A stretch of DNA of 64,000 bases, from assembly GCF_000148725.1 (NCBI RefSeq), contig NZ_GL476320.1, forward strand, positions 933,932 through 997,931, read 5' to 3'. The notes under the pieces were generated by a model. That model had not been told where the DNA came from. It saw only the letters and a program-made list of their open reading frames with translations, and did no database searches. Position 1 is the first letter of the stretch; each line of letters opens with the position of its first letter. Origin of the DNA: Roseibium sp. TrichSKD4 (GTDB taxonomy: Bacteria > Pseudomonadota > Alphaproteobacteria > Rhizobiales > Stappiaceae). The translations under genes and the position numbers were made by a program. Shown here one piece after another: positions 9,511 to 20,662 of the stretch.

Positions 9511-9563
9511 GTTATTGAAAGTGTTCGAATGCCGACAGGTTTTTTGGCTGCTCGTGCAACGAT

Positions 9564-10493
9564 TCAACTGCCAGGGCCATGCAGGAATAAATCCGCCTTT
9601 TCTCGAATGCAGTTTAGGATCGTGACGGCAGCGCCCGAGGGCGTGAGGTCTTGTCTATGCAGTACATACCATTGCCGGATTATCGGCAAATGTTCTGCTT
9701 GAATGACTGCAAGGCGTCCCGTTTTCAGTTCTTCGATGACAGTGTGATAAGAAATCAATGCAATTCCGAGACCTGCGATCACAGCCTGTTTGATTGTCTC
9801 GTTTGAATTCATTTCCGTATAGGTGAAGGGGGTTCCTTCACCCATTTGATCAAGAAATCGCATTGTGAGGATCCGTGTGCCGGAGCCTGTTTCGCGCATG
9901 AGAAAATGCTCGCGGACAATATCTGCAGGTGAGACATTCGGTTCTGACAGGAGTTCATGATCTGGTGGGGCGATCAGCACGTGCGGATGGTCGCCCATCG
10001 GATAGGCCGTGACGAGTGGACGCCTGGGTGGACGTCCCATGATTGCAAGATCTATTCGGCCTGTTTCCAACGCCGCGATAATGGCGTCCCGATTGCCGAC
10101 TTCCAGAACAACTTCAATATCCGGATAGAGCGACTTCAGTTTGGCGACGATGGCGGGTGCAAAATATTTGCCCGTTGAAACAACGCCCAACACGATGGTT
10201 CCCGATAGGCCGCGTTTGAGAGCGTCAATTTGGTGGATGGATTTAGCCAGGGCCGAATAAGCAGTCTCATAGCCCGACAAAAGCGTCTGGCCTTCGGGGG
10301 TCAGTTCAAAAAGTCCGTTCTTGCTGCGCTCCAGAAGGGCGCACCCCAGGCAATCTTCTAGTGTTCTTATTTGGTTGTGAACGGCTGGTGAGGTCAATCC
10401 AAGGTGTTCGGCGGCAGAGCTGATCGTGCCTGATTCATGTATTGATTTCAGAGCCTTGAGTTGTTTCAACGTTATTGCATCAAGTTGTCGCAT
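9564..10493 (-). CDS. cbbR: LysR-type regulator of the Calvin-cycle operon
   Basis: 309 residues with an N-terminal helix-turn-helix (ITLKQLKALKSIHESGTISSAAEHLGLTSPAVHNQIRTLE) and a periplasmic-binding-like effector domain. It is divergent from cbbF and next to the complete cbb operon, the standard cbbR arrangement. CbbR proteins activate cbb genes in response to metabolites such as RuBP, PEP or NADPH. No strong ribosome site is seen before the ATG. Convergent with matR. Confidence 0.93.
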   Translation of the reverse strand: MRQLDAITLKQLKALKSIHESGTISSAAEHLGLTSPAVHNQIRTLEDCLGCALLERSKNGLFELTPEGQTLLSGYETAYSALAKSIHQIDALKRGLSGTIVLGVVSTGKYFAPAIVAKLKSLYPDIEVVLEVGNRDAIIAALETGRIDLAIMGRPPRRPLVTAYPMGDHPHVLIAPPDHELLSEPNVSPADIVREHFLMRETGSGTRILTMRFLDQMGEGTPFTYTEMNSNETIKQAVIAGLGIALISYHTVIEELKTGRLAVIQAEHLPIIRQWYVLHRQDLTPSGAAVTILNCIREKADLFLHGPGS

Positions 10494-10588
10494 TAGAATT
10501 TTTTGAAGTTTGATTTCAGATTATTAAATTTTCTTAACGTTAGTTTTCAGGATGATCAAGGCCACTACATTGAGGACGGGAGGCCTTG
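10494..10588. promoter_or_regulatory. cbbR-cbbF divergent control region
   Basis: A 95-base AT-rich gap. It contains TTAA at 10524-10527 and 10534-10537 and several T-N11-A patterns, as expected for LysR-type CbbR sites. A GGGAGG ribosome site at 10578-10583 favours the GTG at 10589 as the cbbF start over the TTG at 10586. Confidence 0.5.
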
Positions 10589-11596
10589 GTGACCATCAAA
10601 TCCGCCATATTGCCGCTTCACGGGGTGCCTGAACCCCTGAATGAGATATTGACTGCGCTCTGCGTTGTGGGGCGCGATCTGTCCAGAACCATTGCTCAAG
10701 GGGTACTGGCCGCGGAACTTGGAGCGACCATAGGCGGCACGGCGCATGGCGATGATCAAAAGGCGCTGGATGTCATGGCCGATGAAGCCTTCGCCGAAGC
10801 GCTTATGGGTGTGGACGTTCGCTGGTACGCATCTGAAGAACGTGAGGACGTGATTGAGCTGGATTCAAAAGGCGAATACGCGCTGGCAATTGATCCGCTG
10901 GATGGTTCCTCAAATATTGATGTGAACGTGTCCATCGGCACCATCTTTTCCATCTTCAAGGCCGAGCCGGAAGGCGAAGCTTCCTTCTTGCGGCCTGCCG
11001 GAGAGCAGGTGGCAGCTGGCTACCTGATTTACGGCCCTCAGACGGCCTTGATGCTGACATATGGCGAGGGCGTCCGTCACTACATTTTGGACCCGGTTTC
11101 TCGGACATTCAAACTCGTGGATGCGAATGTGCGCATTCCCGAAAAGTCGAGTGAATTTGCCATCAATGCCTCCAACTATCGGCATTGGTCGAAGCCGATC
11201 CGTGCCTATATCGACGACTGCATCGCAGGGGCTGAAGGACCGCGTGAGAAGAACTTCAACATGCGCTGGGTTGCGTCGCTTGTCGCGGAAACCCATCGGA
11301 TTATGAGCCGGGGCGGTTTGTTCCTTTATCCCGGTGATGACCGCGACGGTTACAAGCAGGGCCGACTTCGCATGATCTACGAATGTGCGCCGATCGCCTT
11401 TTTAATTGAGCAGGCTGGCGGCAAGGCCACAACGGCGGTGGAACCCATTTTGAGCCAAACGGCCGGGACGCTTCATGCACGCACGCCCTTCGTCTTCGGA
11501 TCTTCGGAAAAGGTAGAGCGTGTGGCTGCCTATCACGATCTGCCGGAAAAGGAAGTTTCGGCACTGTTTGGAAACCGCGGCCTGTTCCGCGCCTGA
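10589..11596 (+). CDS. cbbF: Class I fructose-1,6-bisphosphatase
   Basis: About 335 residues. The FBPase I metal sites are clear: EER after [24 protein letters not shown], and the C-terminal [21 protein letters not shown]. It hydrolyses fructose-1,6-bisphosphate, and in many bacteria sedoheptulose-1,7-bisphosphate, in the regeneration phase of the Calvin cycle. First gene of the cbb operon, with a GTG start set by the GGGAGG site. All genes to 25544 follow on the same strand with short gaps or overlaps. Confidence 0.93.
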   Translation: MTIKSAILPLHGVPEPLNEILTALCVVGRDLSRTIAQGVLAAELGATIGGTAHGDDQKALDVMADEAFAEALMGVDVRWYASEEREDVIELDSKGEYALAIDPLDGSSNIDVNVSIGTIFSIFKAEPEGEASFLRPAGEQVAAGYLIYGPQTALMLTYGEGVRHYILDPVSRTFKLVDANVRIPEKSSEFAINASNYRHWSKPIRAYIDDCIAGAEGPREKNFNMRWVASLVAETHRIMSRGGLFLYPGDDRDGYKQGRLRMIYECAPIAFLIEQAGGKATTAVEPILSQTAGTLHARTPFVFGSSEKVERVAAYHDLPEKEVSALFGNRGLFRA

Positions 11597-11657
11597 TCAC
11601 AACACGTAAATCACGATCAATGACCGGCTGAGCATTTCGCCGGATCGGGGAGACTTC

Positions 11658-12530
11658 ATGTCCAGAAAGCACCCAATCATATCGGTTACAGGGTCATCCG
11701 GTGCGGGCACAACAACCGTCAAGACCACCTTCGACCAGATCTTTCGCCGCGAGAGCGTGAAGGCCGTCTCTATCGAAGGCGATGCTTTTCACCGCTTTGA
11801 TCGGGCGGAGATGAAAGCCGAATTGGAGCGGCGCAAGGCTTCTGGCGACGATACGTTCAGCCATTTCTCCTATGAAGCGAATATTCTGAGCAAGCTGGAA
11901 GAAGTGTTTCGCACCTATGGCCAGACAGGGACCGGTGAAACCCGCCATTACGTCCATGACGATCTTGAGGCGGAGAAGTGGGGTGTTGAACCGGGCAAAT
12001 TTACCGACTGGAAGTCGTTTGAGGACGGGTCGGAGCTGCTCTTCTACGAAGGCCTTCACGGGGCCGTGGTCAATGACGAGGTCAATCTCGCGGAGCATGC
12101 TGACCTCAAGATTGGCGTTGTTCCGGTCATCAATCTGGAATGGATCCAGAAAATTCATCGTGACAAGGCGAGCCGGGGTTATTCCACCGAAGCGGTGACC
12201 GACACCATCCTGCGCCGGATGCACGCCTATGTGCATTGCATCTGCCCGCAGTTCATCCAGACGGATGTCAACTTCCAGCGTGTGCCGGTTGTCGATACGT
12301 CTGATCCCTTTGTGGCCCGCTGGATACCGACGGCAGACGAGAGCCTCGTGGTGATCCGGTTCCGCAATCCGCGCGGCATCGATTTCCCCTATCTGACGTC
12401 CATGATCCACGGCAGCTGGATGAGCCGGGCCAATTCCATCGTCATTCCCGGCGGCAAACTCGATCTCGCCATGCAGCTCATTTTCACCCCGATGGTGGAC
12501 CGCCTTGTCCACGAATCCAAACGTGCGTGA
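11658..12530 (+). CDS. cbbP: Phosphoribulokinase
   Basis: 290 residues of the proteobacterial PRK type. The P-loop [11 protein letters not shown] is at about residues 11-21, followed by [10 protein letters not shown] and the YEGLHGAV region near the active site. It phosphorylates ribulose-5-phosphate to RuBP, the RuBisCO substrate. A GGGGAGA ribosome site lies before the ATG. This enzyme plus RuBisCO makes the operon diagnostic for a working Calvin cycle. Confidence 0.96.
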   Translation: MSRKHPIISVTGSSGAGTTTVKTTFDQIFRRESVKAVSIEGDAFHRFDRAEMKAELERRKASGDDTFSHFSYEANILSKLEEVFRTYGQTGTGETRHYVHDDLEAEKWGVEPGKFTDWKSFEDGSELLFYEGLHGAVVNDEVNLAEHADLKIGVVPVINLEWIQKIHRDKASRGYSTEAVTDTILRRMHAYVHCICPQFIQTDVNFQRVPVVDTSDPFVARWIPTADESLVVIRFRNPRGIDFPYLTSMIHGSWMSRANSIVIPGGKLDLAMQLIFTPMVDRLVHESKRA

Positions 12531-12540
12531 GGGAGCGGTC

Positions 12541-14550
12541 ATGACCCTTCATCCTGCTGTTCAAACCACTGAAGACCTGATGGCCAACGCGATCCGGGCG
12601 CTCGCCATGGATGCTATCCAGAAGGCCAATTCCGGACATCCCGGCGCGCCGATGGGGCTCGCGGATGTGGCGACCGTGTTGTTCAATCGCTTCATCGAGA
12701 TCGATCCGTCAGAACCCGATTGGCCGGACAGGGACCGCTTTGTCCTATCAGCCGGTCATGCCTCCATGCTCGTTTACGCCATTAATCACTTGCTCGGGTT
12801 TGACGACATGGACATAGAGCAATTGAAGTCCTTCCGCCAACTGGGTGCGCGTACAGCCGGGCATCCGGAATATGGTCATGCCAAGGGCATTGAAACGACG
12901 ACGGGGCCGCTGGGGCAGGGGATTTCAACCGCCGTCGGTATGGCGCTGGCAGAGCGCATGCACAATGCCCGCTTTGGCGATGATCTGGTCGATCACTTTA
13001 CCTATGTGCTGGCCGGAGACGGGTGCCTGATGGAAGGCATCTCGCACGAAGCCAACGATATGGCTGGGCATTTGGGGCTTGGCCGTCTGATCGTCTTTTG
13101 GGATGACAACTCCATCACGATTGACGGCAAGACCGATCTGTCCACCTCCATGGATCAAAAGGCCCGCTTTGCAGCGGCCGGTTGGCACGTTGTTGCGGTT
13201 GATGGTCACAACAAGCAGGAGATTGCCGCTGCTATCGAGGTCGCGCGGGCGGATGGTCGTCCGTCGCTGATCGCCTGCAAGACGATCATCGGGTTCGGTG
13301 CTCCAAACAAGCAGGGAAAGGCTGCGACACATGGCTCGCCACTGGGAGCAGACGAAATTGCTGCGACCCGCGCCCAGCTGAACTGGACGCATGAGGCTTT
13401 CCATGTACCAAATGAAGTTTATGAAGCATGGAGAGCAGTGGCGCGACGAGGTGCTGTTGCCCGCAGTGCCTGGTTCAAGCGGTGGGAAGGTGCATCGGCA
13501 CGCGAAGTCTTTTCCAGGTCGCTGACCAAGCCGGATTCGAAGGCTATCTCCGAAGCGTTTCAAACTTACAAGAGCGCCCAGATTGCCGCTGCGCCCAAGA
13601 TCGCGACTCGCAAGGCGTCGGAAATGGCGCTTGAAGTTCTAAATGGCGTCATCAGCAATCTTGCTGGCGGATCGGCTGACCTCACGGGTTCCAACAATAC
13701 CCGAACCAAGGAAATGACCGCAGTCAGCCGCGGCTGTTTCGGCGGCAATTACATTCACTATGGCGTCCGTGAACACGGCATGGCTGCAGCCATGAACGGG
13801 ATCGCGCTCCATGGCGGGTTCATTCCCTATGGCGGGACATTCCTGGTCTTTGCCGATTATGCACGTGGGGCCATGCGCCTTTCAGCGCTGATGGGGGTGC
13901 CGGTCACCTATGTGATGACCCATGACTCTATCGGTCTAGGAGAAGATGGGCCCACCCACCAGCCGGTCGAAACACTGGCCAGTTTGAGGGCAATGCCGAA
14001 CCTCACCGTGCTCCGCCCGGCGGATGTGATCGAGACGGCAGAAGCCTGGGAAATTGCCGTCACCTCCCGAAACACGCCAACGGTGTTGTGCCTGTCCCGA
14101 CAAGGGTTGCCGACGCTCCGCAGGGATGGGGCGGCTGGCAACCCGACAGCCAAGGGCGCTTACCTCCTGAAGGAAGTCGGCGGCACACGGGATCTCACCC
14201 TTATTGCAACAGGCTCGGAAGTTGAGATTGCCATGTCCGCTGCCGAAAAACTGGAGGCGGACGGCCTGAAGGTTGCCGTAGTTTCTGCGCCATCCTTCGA
14301 GCTTTTTGCCGTGCAGCCAGAAACTTATCGGGAGGCCGTTCTGGGCCTTGCTCCGCGGATCGGAGTGGAAGCGGCCGTTCGGCAAGGTTGGGATCTGTTT
14401 CTGCGCCCGGATGATGCATTCATCGGCATGAACAGCTTTGGGGCCTCGGGCCCGGCGGCAGATCTCTACGGCCATTTCGGCATCACCAAGGAAGCGGTCA
14501 TTGCAGCCGCGCGAGACCTCGTATCCGGAGACAAGAAGAATGACAATTAA
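12541..14550 (+). CDS. cbbT: Transketolase
   Basis: 669 residues from the ATG at 12541, which follows a GAGGGAG site next to the cbbP stop; earlier in-frame codons overlap cbbP. The thiamine diphosphate motif GDGCLMEG...[19 protein letters not shown], the [14 protein letters not shown] substrate region and the pyrimidine-domain segments [14 protein letters not shown] and [18 protein letters not shown] are present. It transfers two-carbon units in the regeneration phase. Its last codons overlap the next gene by 11 bases. Confidence 0.95.
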   Translation: MTLHPAVQTTEDLMANAIRALAMDAIQKANSGHPGAPMGLADVATVLFNRFIEIDPSEPDWPDRDRFVLSAGHASMLVYAINHLLGFDDMDIEQLKSFRQLGARTAGHPEYGHAKGIETTTGPLGQGISTAVGMALAERMHNARFGDDLVDHFTYVLAGDGCLMEGISHEANDMAGHLGLGRLIVFWDDNSITIDGKTDLSTSMDQKARFAAAGWHVVAVDGHNKQEIAAAIEVARADGRPSLIACKTIIGFGAPNKQGKAATHGSPLGADEIAATRAQLNWTHEAFHVPNEVYEAWRAVARRGAVARSAWFKRWEGASAREVFSRSLTKPDSKAISEAFQTYKSAQIAAAPKIATRKASEMALEVLNGVISNLAGGSADLTGSNNTRTKEMTAVSRGCFGGNYIHYGVREHGMAAAMNGIALHGGFIPYGGTFLVFADYARGAMRLSALMGVPVTYVMTHDSIGLGEDGPTHQPVETLASLRAMPNLTVLRPADVIETAEAWEIAVTSRNTPTVLCLSRQGLPTLRRDGAAGNPTAKGAYLLKEVGGTRDLTLIATGSEVEIAMSAAEKLEADGLKVAVVSAPSFELFAVQPETYREAVLGLAPRIGVEAAVRQGWDLFLRPDDAFIGMNSFGASGPAADLYGHFGITKEAVIAAARDLVSGDKKNDN

Positions 14551-15541
14551 GGTTGGGATCAACGGCTTTGGTCGGATCGGACGCAATGTCCTCAGAGCCA
14601 TCGCGGAATCCGGACGCACAGACATTCAGGTCGTTGCCATCAACGATCTGGGGCCGGTTGAAACCAACGCGCATCTTTTGCGCTATGACAGTGTTCATGG
14701 CCGATTTCTGGGCACCGTTTCGGTCGAGGGAAACACCGTTGATATCGGTACCGGACCGATCCGTGTGACCTCTGAGCGTGATCCCAAGGATCTGCTGTGG
14801 GACGATGTCGATATCGCGATGGAATGCACCGGCATTTTCACTGCGCGGGACAAGGCCGCTCTTCATCTGGAAAACGGGTCCAAGCGTGTGCTGGTCTCCG
14901 CGCCCGCCACCGGGGCAGACAAGACAATCGTGTTTGGTGTCAATCACGACGCTCTGGCCAGCGATGATCTCGTTGTCTCCAATGCGTCGTGCACGACCAA
15001 CTGCCTGTCGCCGGTCGCGAAGTCGCTGAATGATGCAATCGGCATCAATCGCGGGTTCATGACCACGATCCATTCCTACACCGGCGACCAGCCGACGCTC
15101 GATACGATGCACAAGGATCTGTACCGGGCACGGGCCGCGGCGCAATCCATGATCCCGACATCCACGGGGGCGGCCAAAGCGGTCGGGCTGGTGCTGCCGG
15201 AGTTGAACGGCAAGCTGGACGGCGTTGCGATCCGGGTACCGACACCGAATGTATCGGTTGTCGATCTGGTGTTTGAAGCCTCGCAGACGACAAGCGTCGA
15301 AGAGGTGAATGCGGCGATCCGCGCTGCTGCGGATGGCCCGATGAAAGGCATCCTCGGCTACACCGACGCCTCAAATGTCAGCATCGATTTCAACCACGAC
15401 CCTCATTCCTCGATCTTCCACATGGACCAGACCAAAGTCATGGATGGTTCGATGGTGCGTATCCTGAGCTGGTACGACAATGAGTGGGGGTTCTCCAACC
15501 GCATGGCCGACACGGCTGTTGCCATGGGGAGGCTGCTATGA
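14540..15541 (+). CDS. cbbG: Glyceraldehyde-3-phosphate dehydrogenase
   Basis: 333 residues from the ATG at 14540. The Rossmann motif [15 protein letters not shown] is at the N-terminus, the catalytic cysteine lies in [12 protein letters not shown], and the phosphate site is STGAAKAVG. In the operon it works in the reductive direction on 1,3-bisphosphoglycerate. Overlaps cbbT by 11 bases at its start and cbbK by four at its stop, so the three are translationally coupled. Confidence 0.95.
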   Translation: MTIKVGINGFGRIGRNVLRAIAESGRTDIQVVAINDLGPVETNAHLLRYDSVHGRFLGTVSVEGNTVDIGTGPIRVTSERDPKDLLWDDVDIAMECTGIFTARDKAALHLENGSKRVLVSAPATGADKTIVFGVNHDALASDDLVVSNASCTTNCLSPVAKSLNDAIGINRGFMTTIHSYTGDQPTLDTMHKDLYRARAAAQSMIPTSTGAAKAVGLVLPELNGKLDGVAIRVPTPNVSVVDLVFEASQTTSVEEVNAAIRAAADGPMKGILGYTDASNVSIDFNHDPHSSIFHMDQTKVMDGSMVRILSWYDNEWGFSNRMADTAVAMGRLL

Positions 15542-16752
15542 CCCTTGGAACCTTGCGCAGCATTGACAGTGCGGATGTGAGGGGCAAGACCGTCCTGATC
15601 CGGGCGGACCTGAATGTTCCCATGCAGGATGGCGCAATCACCGACGCAACGCGCATCTCCCATTTCGCACCAACGGTTTCCGGTCTGGTGAACAGAGGTG
15701 CGGCAGTCGTCATCGCCACCCATCTCGGGCGTCCCAAAGGTGAGCCGAATCCGTGCCTCTCTACCCGGCCAATTGCACAGGCGCTGGAAGAAGCCCTCGG
15801 GCGTCCGGTGGTCTTCGCGAAAGATTGTGTCGGCGAGCCTGCGGAAAGCGCGACGGCTGACTTGCAGCCGGGGCGCGTAGTCGTGCTTGAGAACCTCAGG
15901 TTCCATGCGGGTGAGATGGAAAACAGCCGCAACTTTGCAATGCGTCTGTCGGTCAATGGCGACATCTATGTCAATGATGCGTTCTCCTGTGCCCATCGGG
16001 CGCATGCATCGACCCATGCCATTACGGATCTGATGCCGAGTTATGCGGGGCCCTCGCTTCTGGCTGAAGTCGCTGCGCTGGAAGCAGCGCTTGTGTCGCC
16101 TGAAAGACCAGTTGTTGCGGTTGTTGGCGGCGCCAAGGTGTCGACGAAAATTGCGGTCCTGAAAAACCTGATGAACAAGCTGGATGCGGTCATCATCGGC
16201 GGCGGCATGGCAAATACGTTCCTCTATGCCAACGGCGTCCCGATGGGCAAATCCCTGCACGAGGCGGATCAGGTTGAGACCGTTCGAGAGATCGAGCAGT
16301 TGGCGGAAAAAGCCGGGTGCATGATCTGTCTGCCCACCGACGTTGTCGTGTCTCGCGAGTTCACGGCCAACGCACAGAACCGGACCGTGCCAGTCGACGG
16401 ATGCCCGGTGGATGCAATGATTTTGGACGCCGGTCCTGAAAGCACGCGGCGGTTTCAGGAGCTGATCACCAGCGCAAAGACAGTGCTCTGGAACGGGCCT
16501 CTCGGGGCTTTCGAGATCCAGCCCTTTGACCGGGCAACGGTCAATCTTGCCCGCATCGCGGCACAGCGCACCGCGGAAGGCGCGTTGGTCAGCATCGCCG
16601 GGGGCGGTGACACCGTGGCGGCGCTGAATGCCGCCGGAGTGTCCAACGACTTCACTTATGTCTCCACCGCCGGTGGAGCCTTTCTGGAATGGCTGGAAGG
16701 CAAGACCCTTCCGGGAATCGCGGCGCTCATGTCCGCTAACGAAGCTGCCTGA
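15538..16752 (+). CDS. cbbK: Phosphoglycerate kinase
   Basis: 404 residues. The signature [11 protein letters not shown] is near the N-terminus, the substrate loops include THLGRPKG and [11 protein letters not shown], and the nucleotide region reads [10 protein letters not shown] followed by [13 protein letters not shown]. It makes 1,3-bisphosphoglycerate in the reductive phase. The ATG overlaps the upstream TGA (ATGA). A longer antisense frame covers this gene but has no family features. Confidence 0.95.
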   Translation: MTLGTLRSIDSADVRGKTVLIRADLNVPMQDGAITDATRISHFAPTVSGLVNRGAAVVIATHLGRPKGEPNPCLSTRPIAQALEEALGRPVVFAKDCVGEPAESATADLQPGRVVVLENLRFHAGEMENSRNFAMRLSVNGDIYVNDAFSCAHRAHASTHAITDLMPSYAGPSLLAEVAALEAALVSPERPVVAVVGGAKVSTKIAVLKNLMNKLDAVIIGGGMANTFLYANGVPMGKSLHEADQVETVREIEQLAEKAGCMICLPTDVVVSREFTANAQNRTVPVDGCPVDAMILDAGPESTRRFQELITSAKTVLWNGPLGAFEIQPFDRATVNLARIAAQRTAEGALVSIAGGGDTVAALNAAGVSNDFTYVSTAGGAFLEWLEGKTLPGIAALMSANEAA

Positions 16753-16768
16753 CAAGGGGAGGACAGAC

Positions 16769-17848
16769 ATGGCGCTTATCACGCTTCGCCAGTTACTGGA
16801 CCACGCTGCAGAACATGATTACGGCGTTCCGGCCTTTAACATCAACAACATGGAGCAGGGGCTCGCCATCGTGAAGGCGGCGGCGGCAACGGATTCTCCT
16901 GTGATCCTGCAGGCCAGTCGTGGCGCGCGTTCCTACGCGGGCGATATAATGCTGCGCAACATGGTTCAGGCTCTGGCTGAGATGAATCCGGACATTCCGA
17001 TTGTCCTGCATCAGGACCACGGAAACAACGAGGCGACGTGCCTCTCGGCAATCCGCTACGGCTTCACTTCGGTCATGATGGATGGCTCGCTGGAAGCCGA
17101 TATGAAGACCCCGGCAAGCTACGACTACAATGTCGATATAACCAACAAGGTCAGTCTGGCTGCGCATGCGGTCGGGGCCTCGGTTGAAGGTGAACTCGGT
17201 GTTCTGGGGTCGCTGGAAACCGGCGAGGCGGGCGAGGAGGATGGCTCTGGCGCTGAAGGCAAACTGAGCCATGATCAGCTCCTAACTGATCCGGATCAGG
17301 CTGTCGACTTTGTTCTGGCAACCAAGTGCGATGCTCTGGCCATTGCCTGCGGCACCAGCCACGGCGCCTACAAGTTCAGCCGCAAGCCGGACGGGGAAAT
17401 CCTCTCCATGTCCACCATCTCCGCGATCCACGAAAAACTGCCGGATACACATCTTGTGATGCACGGTTCCAGCTCGGTTCCGCAGGAGCTGCAGGATCTG
17501 ATCAACGCCCATGGCGGCGACATGCCCCAGACTTACGGCGTTCCGGTGGAAGAGATCGAGCGTGGCATCAAGATGGGTGTGCGCAAGGTCAATATCGACA
17601 CCGATTGCCGGATGGCCATGACCGGTCAGTTCCGCAAGGTGGCCCAGGAAAAACGGGCCGAGTTTGATCCGCGCAAGTTCCTCATCCCGGCAATGGCCGA
17701 ACTGGAAGTGCTCTGTAAGGACCGGTTCGAACGCTTTGGCACGGCAGGCAACGCCTCGAAGATCAAACCGATTTCCCTCGACGATATGGCCAGGCGCTAC
17801 GCAAGCGGCGCGCTGGACCCAAAAACAGCTGCCGCCCGCGCCGCATGA
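16769..17848 (+). CDS. cbbA: Class II fructose-1,6-bisphosphate aldolase
   Basis: 359 residues from the ATG at 16769 ([10 protein letters not shown]), 16 bases after cbbK. Zinc and substrate motifs [42 protein letters not shown] and [13 protein letters not shown] are visible. This is the cbbA type, which condenses DHAP with G3P or with erythrose-4-phosphate in the regeneration phase. Confidence 0.95.
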   Translation: MALITLRQLLDHAAEHDYGVPAFNINNMEQGLAIVKAAAATDSPVILQASRGARSYAGDIMLRNMVQALAEMNPDIPIVLHQDHGNNEATCLSAIRYGFTSVMMDGSLEADMKTPASYDYNVDITNKVSLAAHAVGASVEGELGVLGSLETGEAGEEDGSGAEGKLSHDQLLTDPDQAVDFVLATKCDALAIACGTSHGAYKFSRKPDGEILSMSTISAIHEKLPDTHLVMHGSSSVPQELQDLINAHGGDMPQTYGVPVEEIERGIKMGVRKVNIDTDCRMAMTGQFRKVAQEKRAEFDPRKFLIPAMAELEVLCKDRFERFGTAGNASKIKPISLDDMARRYASGALDPKTAAARAA

Positions 17849-17900
17849 CGGGCAACGACACCTTCAACGGATTTAACCGCATCAAACGGGAACCATGATC

Positions 17901-19334
17901 ATGAACGCTCAAAATCCACCGGGAAAATACTCAGCTGGTGTCAAGGAATACCGCGAGACCTATTGGGAGCCGAACTACACGCCTAAGGAAAGCGACATTC
18001 TCGCCTGTTTCAAGATCACGCCGCAGGCGGGTGTACCGCGCGAAGAAGCCGCCGCCGCTGTTGCCGCTGAAAGCTCTACCGGCACATGGACAACGGTCTG
18101 GACCGATCTTCTGACAGATCTGGAATACTACAAGGGCCGCGCCTACGCGATTGAGGACGTTCCGGGCGACGATGAAAGCTACTACGCCTTCATCGCGTAC
18201 CCGATGGGTCTTTTCGAAGAAGGCTCTGTCGTCAACGTGTTCACATCGCTGGTCGGTAACGTATTCGGCTTCAAGGCCGTGCGCGCCCTGCGTCTCGAAG
18301 ACGTGCGCTTTCCGCTCTGGTTCGTTGCGACGTGTGACGGCCCGCCCCATGGCATTCAGGTCGAGCGCGACAAACTCGACAAATATGGCCGTCCGTTCCT
18401 CGGCTGCACCATCAAGCCGAAACTCGGCCTGTCGGCCAAGAACTATGGCCGGGCTGTCTATGAAGCCCTGCGGGGTGGTCTCGACTTCACCAAGGATGAC
18501 GAGAACGTCAACTCCCAGCCCTTCATGCGCTGGAGAGATCGTTTCGAGTTCTGTCAGGAATCGATTGAAAAGGCCGAGAAGGAAACTGGCGAGCGCAAGG
18601 GCCACTATCTGAACGTGACCGCGCCGAACATCGAAGAGATGTACAAGCGGGCGGAATTTGCCAAGGAGCTCGGTACGCCGATCATCATGTCGGACTACCT
18701 GACCCTTGGTTGGGCCGCACAGGCCAGTCTGTCGCGTTGGTGCCGGGACAACGGGATGCTGCTCCACGTTCACCGCGCGATGCATGGTGTGATCGACCGT
18801 CACCCGAAACACGGCATCAACTTCCGCGTTCTGGCCAAGATGCTGCGCCTTCTTGGCGGTGATCACCTGCATTCCGGCACTGTAGTCGGCAAGCTGGAAG
18901 GCGACCGCGCGGCAACACTGGGCTGGATCGACCTGATGCGTGAAAAGGTGGTCAAGGAAGATCGCTCACGCGGCATCTTCTTCGATCAGGACTGGGGTCA
19001 GATGCCGGGGGTTATGCCTGTGGCATCGGGCGGTATCCATGTCTGGCACATGCCTGCGCTCGTCAACATCTTCGGCGACGATGCCTGCCTGCAGTTCGGC
19101 GGCGGCACGCTAGGTCACCCCTGGGGCAACGCGGCAGGCGCGGCAGCTAACCGCGTAGCTGTCGAGGCCTGCGTGAAGGCGCGTAACGAGGGGCGCGAGC
19201 TGGAAAAGGAAGGCAAGGACATCCTGACCAAGGCCGCCCAGTACAGCCCGGAACTGAAGATCGCCATGGAGACATGGAAAGAGATCAAGTTCGAGTTCGA
19301 CACCGTCGACAAACTGGATGTGGCGCACCGCTAA
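17901..19334 (+). CDS. cbbL: RuBisCO large subunit, form IA (green type)
   Basis: The ATG at 17901 (MNAQNPPG) is preferred over 17895 because the GGGA ribosome site is better spaced; this gives 477 residues. Active-site elements are intact: KPKLGLS, the carbamylated lysine K198 in [17 protein letters not shown], and loop-6 K331 in GKLEGDRA. The N-terminal [14 protein letters not shown], the [16 protein letters not shown] segment and the C-terminal EFDTVDKLD are form IA features, unlike red-type form IC. That agrees with the cbbQO activase genes downstream and the absence of cbbX. It carboxylates RuBP, or oxygenates it to phosphoglycolate. Confidence 0.97.
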   Translation: MNAQNPPGKYSAGVKEYRETYWEPNYTPKESDILACFKITPQAGVPREEAAAAVAAESSTGTWTTVWTDLLTDLEYYKGRAYAIEDVPGDDESYYAFIAYPMGLFEEGSVVNVFTSLVGNVFGFKAVRALRLEDVRFPLWFVATCDGPPHGIQVERDKLDKYGRPFLGCTIKPKLGLSAKNYGRAVYEALRGGLDFTKDDENVNSQPFMRWRDRFEFCQESIEKAEKETGERKGHYLNVTAPNIEEMYKRAEFAKELGTPIIMSDYLTLGWAAQASLSRWCRDNGMLLHVHRAMHGVIDRHPKHGINFRVLAKMLRLLGGDHLHSGTVVGKLEGDRAATLGWIDLMREKVVKEDRSRGIFFDQDWGQMPGVMPVASGGIHVWHMPALVNIFGDDACLQFGGGTLGHPWGNAAGAAANRVAVEACVKARNEGRELEKEGKDILTKAAQYSPELKIAMETWKEIKFEFDTVDKLDVAHR

Positions 19335-19380
19335 GCAGGTGCCTTCCTTCCCGAGACCTCTTATTCAAGGATGAAAAACG

Positions 19381-19740
19381 ATGAGTGACGTACAAGACTA
19401 CAGCTCCCGGCTTTCCGACCCGAACAGCCGCAAGATGGGAACGTTCTCCTATCTGCCGCAACTGACCGATGACGAATTGCGGAGCCAGGTGGAGTACATC
19501 GTAGCCAAGGGCTGGAACCCGGCCATTGAGCACACCGAGCCGGAAAACGCGACCTCAAACTATTGGTACATGTGGAAGCTGCCGATGTTTGGGGAAACGG
19601 ATGTCGATGCCGTTTTCCAGGAAGTCGAGCTTTGCAAGACCGCCAACCCGAACAACCACGTGCGGCTGATCGGTTACGACAATTTCAAGCAGTCCCAGGG
19701 CACGGCCATGGTCGTGCACCGCGCCGAAATCAGCGCGTGA
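19381..19740 (+). CDS. cbbS: RuBisCO small subunit, form IA
   Basis: 119 residues with the small-subunit core [28 protein letters not shown] and [14 protein letters not shown]. It is short, as in form IA, without the C-terminal extension common in red-type subunits. Follows cbbL after 46 bases with an AAGGATG-like site, and is followed by a strong hairpin that should set cbbLS mRNA abundance. Confidence 0.96.
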   Translation: MSDVQDYSSRLSDPNSRKMGTFSYLPQLTDDELRSQVEYIVAKGWNPAIEHTEPENATSNYWYMWKLPMFGETDVDAVFQEVELCKTANPNNHVRLIGYDNFKQSQGTAMVVHRAEISA

Positions 19741-19746
19741 ATCTGA

Positions 19747-19778
19747 CGGCAGGCATGGCTCCCCGCGCATGCCTGCCG
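19747..19778 (+). terminator. Strong hairpin between cbbS and cbbQ
   Basis: A perfect 11-bp stem (CGGCAGGCATG / CATGCCTGCCG) with a 10-base loop begins seven bases after the cbbS stop. A few T residues follow (CCCTTTT). It probably acts as a partial terminator or RNA processing/stability element, keeping cbbLS mRNA high relative to cbbQO. Confidence 0.65.
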
Positions 19779-19819
19779 CCGGATCCCTTTTGAGTTTTGG
19801 AATAAAGGACAGGCGAGCC

Positions 19820-20662
19820 ATGAGCGAAATCGATCCCAACCAGTTTCGCATCGAAACAGAGCCTTACTACCGGCCCGTCGGAAACGAGATCGAACAGTTT
19901 GCGGCTGCCTATGACGTGCGCATGCCGGTAATGATGAAAGGCCCAACGGGATGCGGCAAGTCGCGTTTTGTCGAATACATGGCCTACAAGCTGGGCAAGC
20001 CGCTGATCACCGTTGCCTGTAACGAGGACATGACCGCCTCGGATCTGATTGGACGCTTCCTGCTCGATATCAACGGCACCAAATGGCAGGACGGCCCGTT
20101 GACGATCGCCGCGAGGATCGGCGCGATCTGCTATCTCGACGAGGTGGTGGAAGCCCGCCAGGACACGACCGTTGTCATCCATCCGTTGACCGATCATCGC
20201 CGCCAGTTGCCGCTTGAAAAGAAAGGCGAATTGGTCAACGCGCATCCCGACTTTCAGGTCGTGATCTCCTACAATCCCGGCTACCAGTCGATGATGAAGG
20301 ACCTGAAGCAGTCCACGAAGCAGCGCTTCGGGGCGATGACCTTCGATTTTCCGACAGCAGATATCGAGGGCGAGATTGTCGCGCACGAGGCGGGCGTTGA
20401 CCGCAAGGTGGCGGAGCGTCTGGTTCAGGTGGCACAGCGCTCTCGTAACCTGAAGGGCCATGGGCTGGACGAGGGCATGTCGACGCGCCTACTGGTCTAT
20501 GCGGGACAGTTGATCGCTCAGAAAATTCCGCCGCACGCTGCCTGTCAGATGGCGCTTGTGGAACCGCTGACCGATGACCCTGATATGCGGGACACGCTGC
20601 AGGCCGCGGTCAGCACCTTCTTTCCGGAAATCACTGATAGCAGCAAAGACCGCGCTGCATGA
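19820..20662 (+). CDS. cbbQ: RuBisCO activase AAA+ subunit
   Basis: 280 residues of the MoxR-branch AAA+ family (CbbQ/NorQ/GpvN). The Walker A is GPTGCGKSR at about residues 41-49, Walker B is AICYLDEVVEAR, and the sensor region is QVVISYNPGY. It hydrolyses ATP as a ring and, with CbbO, removes inhibitory sugar phosphates from form IA or form II RuBisCO. The ATG at 19820 is preferred over an earlier in-frame ATG at 19769 that overlaps the hairpin. Its stop overlaps the cbbO ATG. Confidence 0.94.
   Translation: MSEIDPNQFRIETEPYYRPVGNEIEQFAAAYDVRMPVMMKGPTGCGKSRFVEYMAYKLGKPLITVACNEDMTASDLIGRFLLDINGTKWQDGPLTIAARIGAICYLDEVVEARQDTTVVIHPLTDHRRQLPLEKKGELVNAHPDFQVVISYNPGYQSMMKDLKQSTKQRFGAMTFDFPTADIEGEIVAHEAGVDRKVAERLVQVAQRSRNLKGHGLDEGMSTRLLVYAGQLIAQKIPPHAACQMALVEPLTDDPDMRDTLQAAVSTFFPEITDSSKDRAA

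Noticed and set aside
11694-12542. A 282-codon minus-strand frame covering phosphoribulokinase
   Set aside because: It mirrors the cbbP coding frame and shows no domain or ribosome site.
15403-16782. A 459-codon open frame on the minus strand over cbbG and cbbK
   Set aside because: It is antisense to phosphoglycerate kinase with full family motifs, contains no recognisable domain itself, and is explained by the high G+C codon bias.
17901-19740. Red-type (form IC) RuBisCO
   Set aside because: N- and C-terminal sequences and the short small subunit are form IA, and cbbQO replaces cbbX.
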